The position numbers and the translations under genes were made by a program. This document shows positions 35,322 through 43,154 of a stretch of 64,000 bases of DNA, piece after piece (within the stretch, counting starts at the first letter, position 1; every line of letters starts with the position of its first letter). A model generated the notes under the pieces. That model was not told the origin of the DNA and did no database searches. It was given only the letters and a program-made list of their open reading frames with translations. The DNA comes from a bacterium (GTDB lineage: Bacteria > SZUA-79 > Acidulodesulfobacterales > Acidulodesulfobacteraceae), in the NCBI GenBank assembly GCA_021777135.1, contig JAJYDX010000001.1, positions 1-64,000 of the forward strand, in the 5' to 3' direction.

Positions 35322-36146
35322 TTAATATATCACTATAGAAGAATATCCGACCACGCTTGAATAGTCTCCGGATACATCTCCTGAATTAGTATAGCCTGTC
35401 AGTTTTGATTTTGTGCGACCTGCCATTTTAGCGACATTAAGCATAATAGCCGCAGGAATAAATCCGCACATCGTAATATCATTCTCTCTGACTTTTTCAT
35501 ATAAACCGCGCGGATTCAAATTTAAAATCTCATTAATGGCGATATCGTCTTTCAATCTAGCTGATTCGGCAGATTCGTAATGTGTCATATCCGAACTTGC
35601 AACTATTAATACGTCGTCAAGCAGGTTTAACTTTTTCAAGGCGTTAAATATCGCTTTTGAAGCATTTAATACATCATTATAACTTATAAAAGAAACCACT
35701 ATCGGAACAATATTGAAATCTTTTTTTAAGTTATATATAAGGGGTATCTGTACTTCGACTGAATGTTCTTTTAAATGCGCAAGTTCATCGGAAACAAAAG
35801 GGCTTCCGTCATCTTTTATTATAGCTTCGGCAAGCTCTGAGTTGATAGGGACTGAAAAATCTTGAAAGTCGTATTTACCCTTATTTATTAAGGAAAATTC
35901 GGCTCCAATGCCGGTGTGGTTTGGGCCTATAACGATAATATTATTTTTTATATTGATACTTGAAAATCCGGAATATGAGGTTTTTCCAGAATATATATAT
36001 CCGGCATGAGGCGACATAATGCCGAAAGCGTTTATTTTTTCTTTAGGGGGAACTACTCCAAAGGAATCTATTAGACTCCTTATGTTGTTTAGTCCTTCCG
36101 GATAAAAATAACCTATTGCGGCAGGTTTTCTAATCAATTCGTTCAC
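35322..36146 (-). CDS. amrB: MEMO family protein (AmmeMemoRadiSam system protein B)
   Basis: 274-aa member of the MEMO1/AmrB dioxygenase-like fold. Markers: RKPAAIGYFYPEG, IMSPHAGYIYSGKTSYSGF, IVIGPNHTGIG, LKEHSVEVQIPLIY, ASSDMTHYES and TMCGFIPAAIML. In full systems it pairs with an AMMECR1 protein (AmrA) and a radical SAM enzyme (AmrS); neither is in the window. The function remains undefined. Located between gltX and the pyruvate carboxylase genes. Confidence 0.92.
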   Translation of the reverse strand: MNELIRKPAAIGYFYPEGLNNIRSLIDSFGVVPPKEKINAFGIMSPHAGYIYSGKTSYSGFSSINIKNNIIVIGPNHTGIGAEFSLINKGKYDFQDFSVPINSELAEAIIKDDGSPFVSDELAHLKEHSVEVQIPLIYNLKKDFNIVPIVVSFISYNDVLNASKAIFNALKKLNLLDDVLIVASSDMTHYESAESARLKDDIAINEILNLNPRGLYEKVRENDITMCGFIPAAIMLNVAKMAGRTKSKLTGYTNSGDVSGDYSSVVGYSSIVIY

Positions 36147-36181
36147 CTTCTTTGCGATATTATGTTAATTATATCACAAAA

Positions 36182-38089
36182 TTAAGCATTGCAAGCCTCT
36201 ACGTAAATTAAGGTTTCGTCAGGATTTACACTGTCGCCCTCTTTTATATAAATTTCTTTTACTACGCCGTCTATAGGCGTATGTATTTCATTTTCCATTT
36301 TCATGGCTTCGACAATTAAAACCGTATCACCGGCTTTTACATGGTTGCCTTCTTTAACGATAACCTTGGTAATCCTTCCCGGCATAGGCGCATAAACATC
36401 ACCGTCTCTTTTCGGGGAAGGCCTTTTTGACCTTGCTATACTTTCGCCGACTATTTCTCCGCCGGCGCTTGGAACAATTTCTGTAAGCGACTCTATGACA
36501 ACTTCTTCAAGAGCGCCGTCTATATTTAAGAAAAATGGTCTTTTTTGATCGGACTTATGCCCTACGCCGGCAATTTTTATTTTATAGCTTTCGCCGTGAA
36601 CGGTAACAATGAACTCGCTGGGAGCAAGTCCTCCGTCTTTTTCCAAAACCGCGGCGGTTGATTCTTCCTGAATATTTTGCTCGTTTGCGGAATTTAAAAC
36701 AGATTCCTTGTCCGTAGGCTTTGAATAATCTGGAAGACTGCCTGCTTTTCTTTCTTTAAAAAATTCTAAAGCAATATTGGGAAACAAAACATACGATAGT
36801 AAGTCTTCGCCATTTATATTAAATTCTATGACGTCTTTATATTCTTTGGATAACTCAGGTTCAATTAAATCTGCAGGTCTCACGCTAACGACTTCTTCGT
36901 TTCCAAGAACCCTTTTCTGTATTTCAGAATTAATTTCAGCGGGCGGTTTGCCATAATAGCCTTTTAGATAATTTTTAGTTTCGCTTGTTACCACTTTATA
37001 CTTTTCGCCTGTTATTACGTTGAGCGCAGCTTGAGTCCCTACTATCTGGGAGGTCGGCGTTACCAAAGGAGGAAAACCGAAATCTTCCCTTACTTGAGGA
37101 ACTTCATAAAGCACCTCTTCCATCTTATCAAGCGCGTTTTGTTCTTTTAGTTGATTCGCTAGATTAGACATCATTCCACCGGGAACTTGAGTGACAATTA
37201 TGTCCGCATTAATGTTAGTATATTCGCTTTCCAGAGAACCGTACCTTTTTCTTACTCTTCTAAAATAATCGGCAACTTCTTTAAGTTTTTCTAGATCAAG
37301 GTCTATATCGTAACCCATCTCTGATAAAGTAAAAACCATTGACTCGGTTGGTGGATGGGACGTGCCGCACGACATTGACGAAATAGCTGTATCTATGATA
37401 TCAGCTCCGGCTTCTACACCCTTTAACAAAGACATCGAAGCAAATCCGCTTGTTGAATGAGAATGCAAGTGTATTGGAAGACTTGTTTTTTTTCTAATCA
37501 TCGATACTAGATTATATGCGTTTGTGGGAGAAAGAAGACCGGCCATATCTTTTATACATATAGTATCCGCCCCCATATTCTCAAGTTCAAGAGCCATTTG
37601 AGTAAACAGTTCATTAGTATGGACGGGACTGGTAGTATAACATATAGTAGCTTCAACAATCTTTTTTTTCTTTTTTGCCGTTTCTACCGCTTTTTTTATA
37701 TTTCTGAAATCATTTAGGGAGTCGAATATTCTGAACACGTCTATGCCGTTATCTGCACTTAGCGAAACAAACTTTTCAACGACATCGTCCGCATAATGCC
37801 TGTACCCTACTAAGTTTTGACCCCTTAAAAGCATCTGGAGCCTGGAATTTTTATATGCCTTTCTGACTCTTTTAAGCCTCTCCCACGGATCTTCTTTTAA
37901 GAATCTCAAACATGAATCAAAAGTAGCCCCGCCCCAAACTTCCAATGACCAAAATCCTATATTATCGAGAACGCTTGCTATTCCAAGTATATCGGGAGTA
38001 ATCATCCTGGTAGCTAAAAGCGATTGATGAGCGTCCCTTAGTACCGTTTCAGTAACACCTATTTTTCTTATGTAGCTTTTTTCTTCCAT
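36182..38089 (-). CDS. pycB: Pyruvate carboxylase subunit B (carboxyltransferase + biotin domain)
   Basis: 635-aa protein. The HMGL-type carboxyltransferase domain starts GVTETVLRDAHQSLLATRM and carries ICIKDMAGLLSP with the catalytic Lys/metal region and LHLHSHSTSG-type PIHLHSHSTSGFASM. A conserved carboxylase domain follows, then a Pro-rich linker and a C-terminal biotinyl domain with biotin Lys in VEAMKMENEIHTP. It partners the biotin carboxylase encoded just upstream (subunit A). The order resembles two-subunit anaplerotic pyruvate carboxylases. Oxaloacetate decarboxylase alpha is the close alternative, but no membrane beta or gamma subunits are nearby. Confidence 0.88.
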   Translation of the reverse strand: MEEKSYIRKIGVTETVLRDAHQSLLATRMITPDILGIASVLDNIGFWSLEVWGGATFDSCLRFLKEDPWERLKRVRKAYKNSRLQMLLRGQNLVGYRHYADDVVEKFVSLSADNGIDVFRIFDSLNDFRNIKKAVETAKKKKKIVEATICYTTSPVHTNELFTQMALELENMGADTICIKDMAGLLSPTNAYNLVSMIRKKTSLPIHLHSHSTSGFASMSLLKGVEAGADIIDTAISSMSCGTSHPPTESMVFTLSEMGYDIDLDLEKLKEVADYFRRVRKRYGSLESEYTNINADIIVTQVPGGMMSNLANQLKEQNALDKMEEVLYEVPQVREDFGFPPLVTPTSQIVGTQAALNVITGEKYKVVTSETKNYLKGYYGKPPAEINSEIQKRVLGNEEVVSVRPADLIEPELSKEYKDVIEFNINGEDLLSYVLFPNIALEFFKERKAGSLPDYSKPTDKESVLNSANEQNIQEESTAAVLEKDGGLAPSEFIVTVHGESYKIKIAGVGHKSDQKRPFFLNIDGALEEVVIESLTEIVPSAGGEIVGESIARSKRPSPKRDGDVYAPMPGRITKVIVKEGNHVKAGDTVLIVEAMKMENEIHTPIDGVVKEIYIKEGDSVNPDETLIYVEACNA

Positions 38090-38107
38090 ATATTTATACC
38101 CTTTAGC

Positions 38108-38132
38108 GGAACAGACTCACGTGTGTCTGTCC
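38108..38132. other. Stem-loop between the two pyruvate carboxylase genes
   Basis: GGAACAGAC and GTCTGTCC pair (bulged A) around an 8-base loop in the 62-base gap between the genes. No U-tract follows in the transcribed direction. It may tune expression of the B subunit relative to the A subunit. Confidence 0.35.
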
Positions 38133-38151
38133 TCATAAATATTAAAAATGC

Positions 38152-39576
38152 TTAAATTCCGTAATAAGCTGATATAGCCGCAGATATTGCAAGTATCCTG
38201 TCGAAAGGATCCTTCTGTAATTTATAATCTCTTAAATAAAGTCTTTCATCGATAAAATGCGTATCGAAATTGCCTTTTAAAAAATCTTCATCCTGAATTA
38301 TTTTTAGCTGAAACGGTACGGTCGTCTTAATGCCTTTTATAACATACTCGTCCAACGCTCTTTGCGCCCTTCTGACGGTTTCTTCCCATGTTCTGCCGCT
38401 TACCATCAACTTTGCAATCATTGAATCATAAAACGGCTGAATAATATAATCTTTATAAACTGCTCCATCTATCCTTACGCCTATTCCTCCGGGAGAATAA
38501 TAAGCCGTAATCTTTCCGGTGCTAGGAATAAAATCTTTTCTAGGGTTTTCAGCATTTATACGGCATTCTATGGCATAGCCTCTCATAGAAACGTCTTCCT
38601 GTTTAATGTCGAGTTCTTTACCCATAGCTATCTGTATCTGCTCCCCTACTATATCGACCCCGGTAACTATTTCCGTAACGCCGTGTTCGACCTGTATCCT
38701 GGTATTCATTTCCATAAAATAATAATTTCCGTTTTTATCGACTATATATTCTATAGTTCCTGCATTTTGGTAATTACAGGCGCGGGCGGCTTCTATGGAA
38801 GATTCCCCCATCTTTTTACGCTTTTCTTCATCTAATATAAGCGAAGGGGCAATTTCAATAAGTTTTTGATGCCTTCTCTGAATAGAGCAGTCTCTTTCGC
38901 CGAGATGTATAATATTGCCATAATTATCAGCAAGTATTTGAAATTCTATATGATGGGGTTTCTCTATGTATTTTTCTATAAAAACTTCAGGATTTCCGAA
39001 AGATTTTTCAGCTTCTGAACGTGATAAAGAAAAGTTTTTAATTAGTTCTGCGTCGTTAAAGCAAATTCTTATGCCTTTACCTCCGCCGCCGGCGGAAGCT
39101 TTTATCATTACGGGATAGCCAATTTTATTGGCGATGGCAACAGCCTCTTCTTCAGATTCTACCCCGCCTTCGGATCCTTCAACCACTGGAACCCCAACTG
39201 ATTTCATCAACCTTTTGGATTCTATCTTATCTCCCATCATAGCGATAGTTTTGGAAGAAGGCCCTATGAATATTACGCCTCTTTTTTCGCATATCTCCGG
39301 GAATTTTGGATTTTCGGATAAAAAACCGTAGCCTGGATGAATGGCGTCTGCTCCTGTATTTACAGCTAAATCTACTATCCTGTTGACATTAAGATAACCC
39401 GATATAGGTCCGGGTCCTACAAGATAAGCCTCGTCTGCTTTTTTAACATGAAGAGCCTGACTGTCGGCTTCAGAATAAATCGCCACTGTTTTAATGCCGA
39501 GCTCTTTACATGCCCTTATAACTCTCGAAGCAATTTCGCCCCTATTAGCTATCAATACTTTTTTAAATTGTTTCAT
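38152..39576 (-). CDS. pycA: Pyruvate carboxylase subunit A (biotin carboxylase)
   Basis: 474-aa ATP-grasp biotin carboxylase. Motifs: KVLIANRGEIASRVIRAC, ADAIHPGYGFLSENP, MIKASAGGGGKGIR, ERDCSIQRRHQKLIEIAP and EMNTRIQVEHGVTE. The family is shared with acetyl-CoA carboxylase AccC; the adjacent carboxyltransferase gene favours pyruvate carboxylase. In a genome without another accC it might serve both enzymes. Confidence 0.88.
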   Translation of the reverse strand: MKQFKKVLIANRGEIASRVIRACKELGIKTVAIYSEADSQALHVKKADEAYLVGPGPISGYLNVNRIVDLAVNTGADAIHPGYGFLSENPKFPEICEKRGVIFIGPSSKTIAMMGDKIESKRLMKSVGVPVVEGSEGGVESEEEAVAIANKIGYPVMIKASAGGGGKGIRICFNDAELIKNFSLSRSEAEKSFGNPEVFIEKYIEKPHHIEFQILADNYGNIIHLGERDCSIQRRHQKLIEIAPSLILDEEKRKKMGESSIEAARACNYQNAGTIEYIVDKNGNYYFMEMNTRIQVEHGVTEIVTGVDIVGEQIQIAMGKELDIKQEDVSMRGYAIECRINAENPRKDFIPSTGKITAYYSPGGIGVRIDGAVYKDYIIQPFYDSMIAKLMVSGRTWEETVRRAQRALDEYVIKGIKTTVPFQLKIIQDEDFLKGNFDTHFIDERLYLRDYKLQKDPFDRILAISAAISAYYGI

Positions 39577-39806
39577 AAAATTTATAGACTTATAGCGATG
39601 TTTTTTTATTTAACAGTTAAGACAAAATATATTGGCGGAAACAGTCTGTATTATTGAATTTGAACAAATACAAACGGTGATTAAATATTTACAAACAGCG
39701 GTTGATTATTAATTTTAAACCATTATTTTAAAAAAGTCAATCAAATATAGGGCCGCCAAGTAATTTAATATATAAAACGCATAAGAAAAATTAAGAGGAA
39801 AATATT
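39577..39806. other. Intergenic region upstream of pycA with paired short repeats
   Basis: 230 bases with no gene. Two similar elements, TACAAAC-GGTGATTA at about 39669-39682 and TACAAAC-AGCGGTTGATTA at about 39690-39707, lie about two helical turns apart and could be regulator sites for the carboxylase operon. The remainder is AT-rich with no evident terminator for ygjP. Confidence 0.25.
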
Positions 39807-40553
39807 TTAGTTATCGGAAGGCAATAAATTATTTAATTCTTTTTTATAACTTCTCCACTGAGGGCTGAATTTATCCATAATTGCCACAAATTTTTTATTA
39901 TGATTTTTTTCGATAAGATGGGCTAATTCGTGAATTACAATATATTCTAGGCAATAAACAGGCTTTTTAATAAGTTCTAAATTAATCCATATCCTTCTTG
40001 CACGAATGTTGCAAGTGCCCCATTTGGTTTTCATTTGCTTTATCCTGCACTCATTTGCCGTAACTCCCATAATTTTTTGCCACTTAATAAAAAATATGGA
40101 AAGTTCTTTTATTAATTCCTCTCTCTGCCAATGCGAAAAAATCTTCTTTTTTTGTTCAAGACCTGCGCTTTGTTTTACATAAAAATCGATATATTTTTTA
40201 TTATTTATTGCGATATGCGGCTTACCATCATATTCTATAATGTTTAGCAGATATTTTTCACCTTTGTAATAATGGCTTTCGCCCGTAATATATCTTCTTG
40301 GGACATCGATAGGCTGTTCTCTAAATTTATTAACGTGTTTTTGAATCCATTGAAGTTTTGATATTATGAATAGCCTGACTGAGTCGTCATCCATTCTAAT
40401 TGGAACGGAAACCCTAACCCTGCCGTCGGGAGGCAGAACATTCAAATGAAGGTTTTTTATATCTTTTTTTACAACTACGACTACAATGTTTGCTATTATA
40501 ATTTCAGATTTTATAACGGTTTTATCAAACTTTTTTCTTAAAAATCCAAACAT
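39807..40553 (-). CDS. YgjP-like metal-dependent hydrolase (DUF45, WLM/SprT-like)
   Basis: 248-aa protein with the zinc protease-type motif VIHELAHLIEKNHNKKF (HExxH-type HELAH plus third His). MKTKWGTCNIRARRIWINLELIKKP and the C-terminal PQWRSYKKELN are typical of the YgjP family. Such proteins have been linked to type I restriction and DNA repair contexts, but here it sits beside hisS. Substrate unknown. Confidence 0.88.
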   Translation of the reverse strand: MFGFLRKKFDKTVIKSEIIIANIVVVVVKKDIKNLHLNVLPPDGRVRVSVPIRMDDDSVRLFIISKLQWIQKHVNKFREQPIDVPRRYITGESHYYKGEKYLLNIIEYDGKPHIAINNKKYIDFYVKQSAGLEQKKKIFSHWQREELIKELSIFFIKWQKIMGVTANECRIKQMKTKWGTCNIRARRIWINLELIKKPVYCLEYIVIHELAHLIEKNHNKKFVAIMDKFSPQWRSYKKELNNLLPSDN

Positions 40554-40560
40554 ATATATT

Positions 40561-41925
40561 TTAGAAAATTTTAAATAAATCGTAGGCTTCTTCTACGGAA
40601 ACAGATATTTCTTTTCTCGTTTTGAGATTTTTTAATGTAAGTTTTTGTTCAAATATTTCTCTTTCGCCTATAACGGCAAAATATTCTATCCCTTTTTTTC
40701 CGGCATATTTTATCTCTTTTCCTATATTTGGCTCAATTGAAACAGATAATTCTGTATTGATACCTTTTAAGCGAAAAAACTTTGCGGTTTGCATTGCAAA
40801 TGTTCTTTCCTTTTCGCTTAAATATAATATATAAAGTTTCACGGGAGAAGAAACCGATTTTAAAATGTCTTCGTCTCTTTTGGTAATAATATCTATTATC
40901 CTTTCTACGCCGAACGATATTCCGCAGGCTCCTTCCGGGCGTACTCCGTATAGTTCGACTAAGTTATCGTATCTTCCTCCCGCGGCAAAACTTCCTATGG
41001 CGATATCTTTAGACTTTATCTCAAAAATAGGTCCGGTATAATAACCCAAACCTCTTACTAAAAGCGGATCAAATTTAACGGCGTTACCGGAGTTTAAACC
41101 AAAGGCTGCGGCTGCTTCAGCTTTTAGTATATTTTTTATTATGGAAGAAAGTTCTTCTATGCCTTCGTTAGTTTTATTTTTAACTTTCTCTTCTTTTACG
41201 GATTGGTTCACACGTTCTTTTAATATGGACAGCTTTTTTAAATCGTCGAGTCCGTCGTCTAAATCTATTAGTCGCATAAATGAACGATAATTTTCTTCGC
41301 AGATGCCATTTTCTTTAAATTCTTTAATTACCTCGTCTTCTCCTATTTTTGCAGTTTTATCTAAAGCCCTGAGCGCTGCGTCTTTTTTGATTTCATCTAT
41401 ACCTGCGGCTTGAATTATTCCGTCTAATATTTTTCTGTTATTTATTATAATTTCATAATTGCCCATTCCTAATTTTTCTAAAGTAAAACCGGCAAGGTCA
41501 AGCAGTTCGTTTTCTACGTTCATAGAATAGGAACCTATTATGTCGGCATCGGACTGATAAAATTCCCTGTATCTACCAGCCTGAGTATTTTCATATCTGT
41601 AAACTTTGCCTATTATATATCTCTTGAAAGGTCTGGTAAGCTTTTCTGAGTTACTTGCGTAATAACGGCCTAAAGGAGACGTAAATTCAAACCTCAAACC
41701 GAGCTTTCTTTTTGCCTTATCCTCGAAAACATATATTTCTCTTTCTATTTCGCTTCCGCATTTTCTGGATAGCAGTTCGAAATATTCAAAAACGGGAGAA
41801 TCAATTTCTATAAATCCGTAAAGAGCAAAACATTCCCGTATGGTTTCTATAACTCTTCTCCTTAACAACATTTCTTCCGGTAGGAAATCTCTTGTGCCTT
41901 TTGGCGGCTGTATAAGTATGCTCAT
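40561..41925 (-). CDS. hisS: Histidyl-tRNA synthetase
   Basis: 454-aa class II synthetase. Motif 1 region PKGTRDFLPEEMLLRRRVIE, motif 2 RFEFTSPLGRYYASN and YRYENTQAGRYREFYQSDADIIG, histidine motifs LVRGLGYYTGPIFEIKS and AAGGRYDNLVELYG, and motif 3 GISFGVERI. A C-terminal anticodon domain is present. It is slightly longer than E. coli HisRS (424 aa). Confidence 0.96.
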   Translation of the reverse strand: MSILIQPPKGTRDFLPEEMLLRRRVIETIRECFALYGFIEIDSPVFEYFELLSRKCGSEIEREIYVFEDKAKRKLGLRFEFTSPLGRYYASNSEKLTRPFKRYIIGKVYRYENTQAGRYREFYQSDADIIGSYSMNVENELLDLAGFTLEKLGMGNYEIIINNRKILDGIIQAAGIDEIKKDAALRALDKTAKIGEDEVIKEFKENGICEENYRSFMRLIDLDDGLDDLKKLSILKERVNQSVKEEKVKNKTNEGIEELSSIIKNILKAEAAAAFGLNSGNAVKFDPLLVRGLGYYTGPIFEIKSKDIAIGSFAAGGRYDNLVELYGVRPEGACGISFGVERIIDIITKRDEDILKSVSSPVKLYILYLSEKERTFAMQTAKFFRLKGINTELSVSIEPNIGKEIKYAGKKGIEYFAVIGEREIFEQKLTLKNLKTRKEISVSVEEAYDLFKIF

Positions 41926-41937
41926 ATTTTATAAGAA

Positions 41938-42267
41938 TTAAAGCGCAATATACGCGCATCCTTCTTTTGAAAGTTTAGCTATTTTTTCTACGCCTGCAGG
42001 AACTATTTTAGCGTAATCTGGAATGTCGCCGTCTTTAAGTTCGAACATATTCATAGCATTTCGGCAGACGAAAATATTCACTTTATTGTTAAGTGCCGAC
42101 CTAAGCTGCTCTTTAAGCTGTGAATGGTGTAATAACGAAACCACGGCCGGACCGAATACCACAACGTTGATTTCTTCAGTTTCGCTTATTGCGCTAATAT
42201 TTTTAATTACATTCATTAAAAGACCGGGGTTGATAGTGCCGTTAGACGTTTGAATAACGTATTTCAT
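41938..42267 (-). CDS. DsrE/DsrF-like family protein
   Basis: 109-aa protein of the DsrE superfamily (small sulfur-relay or regulatory proteins). Supporting features are the N-terminal YVIQTSNGTINPGLLMNVI, the strand VNVVVFGPAVVSLL-like NVVVFGPAVVSLLH, and the conserved Cys in IFVCRNAMNMFEL. It lacks the CxxC pattern of DsrE proper. DsrE-like and TusA-like proteins act in one relay in sulfur oxidisers and reducers; a Sec-TusA gene is in this window but 34 kb away. Confidence 0.8.
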   Translation of the reverse strand: MKYVIQTSNGTINPGLLMNVIKNISAISETEEINVVVFGPAVVSLLHHSQLKEQLRSALNNKVNIFVCRNAMNMFELKDGDIPDYAKIVPAGVEKIAKLSKEGCAYIAL

Positions 42268-42340
42268 AATAATGCCTCCATTTTAATTTTTTATTTTAAT
42301 CGTTATTCCTGTTATTTCTATATTTTTATTTCGATTAAAA

Positions 42341-43132
42341 TTACTTATCTTGTTCAGATGCGAGTCGAAATATATTATAAAAAATAAGGGGGTCTAGACT
42401 TGCACCTCCTACTAATACACCGTCTATATGTGTTTTTGACATTAATTCTACAATATTTGCCTCGGTAACGCTTCCGCCGTATATAACCCTTAACTCCCGT
42501 ATTGAATAGTTAGAATTAAGATAACTGCGTATAAACTTATGCATTACTTCCCCGTCATCCGCTTTTATGGGCATGCCTGTGCCTATCGCCCATACAGGTT
42601 CGTAAGCTACTATTAGAGAGGGGATGACTTTTTGCTTCACAAGATTAAGCCCTATAGACAATTGATTAGCTACAAATTTTTCCTGACCGTTTTGTCGTCT
42701 TTTATCCAAATTTTCCCCTACGCATAATATAGGTGTTAATTCACCGTCGTTATACACTGCTTCTATTTTTTTACTTATCAGCTCGTCATTTTCTTTAAAT
42801 ATATTCCTTCTTTCGGAATGGCCCAAAATTGCATGGGTACAACCGCAAGACTTAACCATATCGATAGAAATTTCTCCCGTATAAGCGCCACTTTTTTCAA
42901 AATAAATGTTTTGCGAAGATAGTTTAGCAAAATCTAAATAGGGCTTAATAATTTCATAAGTTTCACATAGAGACACAAAGGGCGGTGAAAATATAAGCTC
43001 TACATCTAAATTATTAAAAGATTTTTTGTTTTTAAACCCGTTAGCTTTATCAAGGAAAACGGCAAAATATTTTTTTATATCTACGGCAGTTTTATTCATT
43101 TTAAAATTTGCCGCGATTATCTTTTTTTTCAT
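42341..43132 (-). CDS. tpiA: Triosephosphate isomerase
   Basis: 263-aa glycolytic enzyme. Lys in AANFKMNKTAV, catalytic His in AILGHSERR, Glu in VAYEPVWAIGTG, phosphate loop YGGSVTEAN and DGVLVGGASL are present. It follows ileS by 22 bases. Confidence 0.97.
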   Translation of the reverse strand: MKKKIIAANFKMNKTAVDIKKYFAVFLDKANGFKNKKSFNNLDVELIFSPPFVSLCETYEIIKPYLDFAKLSSQNIYFEKSGAYTGEISIDMVKSCGCTHAILGHSERRNIFKENDELISKKIEAVYNDGELTPILCVGENLDKRRQNGQEKFVANQLSIGLNLVKQKVIPSLIVAYEPVWAIGTGMPIKADDGEVMHKFIRSYLNSNYSIRELRVIYGGSVTEANIVELMSKTHIDGVLVGGASLDPLIFYNIFRLASEQDK

Positions 43133-43154
43133 TTTAATAATTTTCTAATAAGGT

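Noticed and set aside
36182-38089. Oxaloacetate decarboxylase alpha subunit
   Set aside because: No membrane beta or gamma subunit is present, and a biotin carboxylase gene is directly upstream, which fits a two-subunit pyruvate carboxylase.
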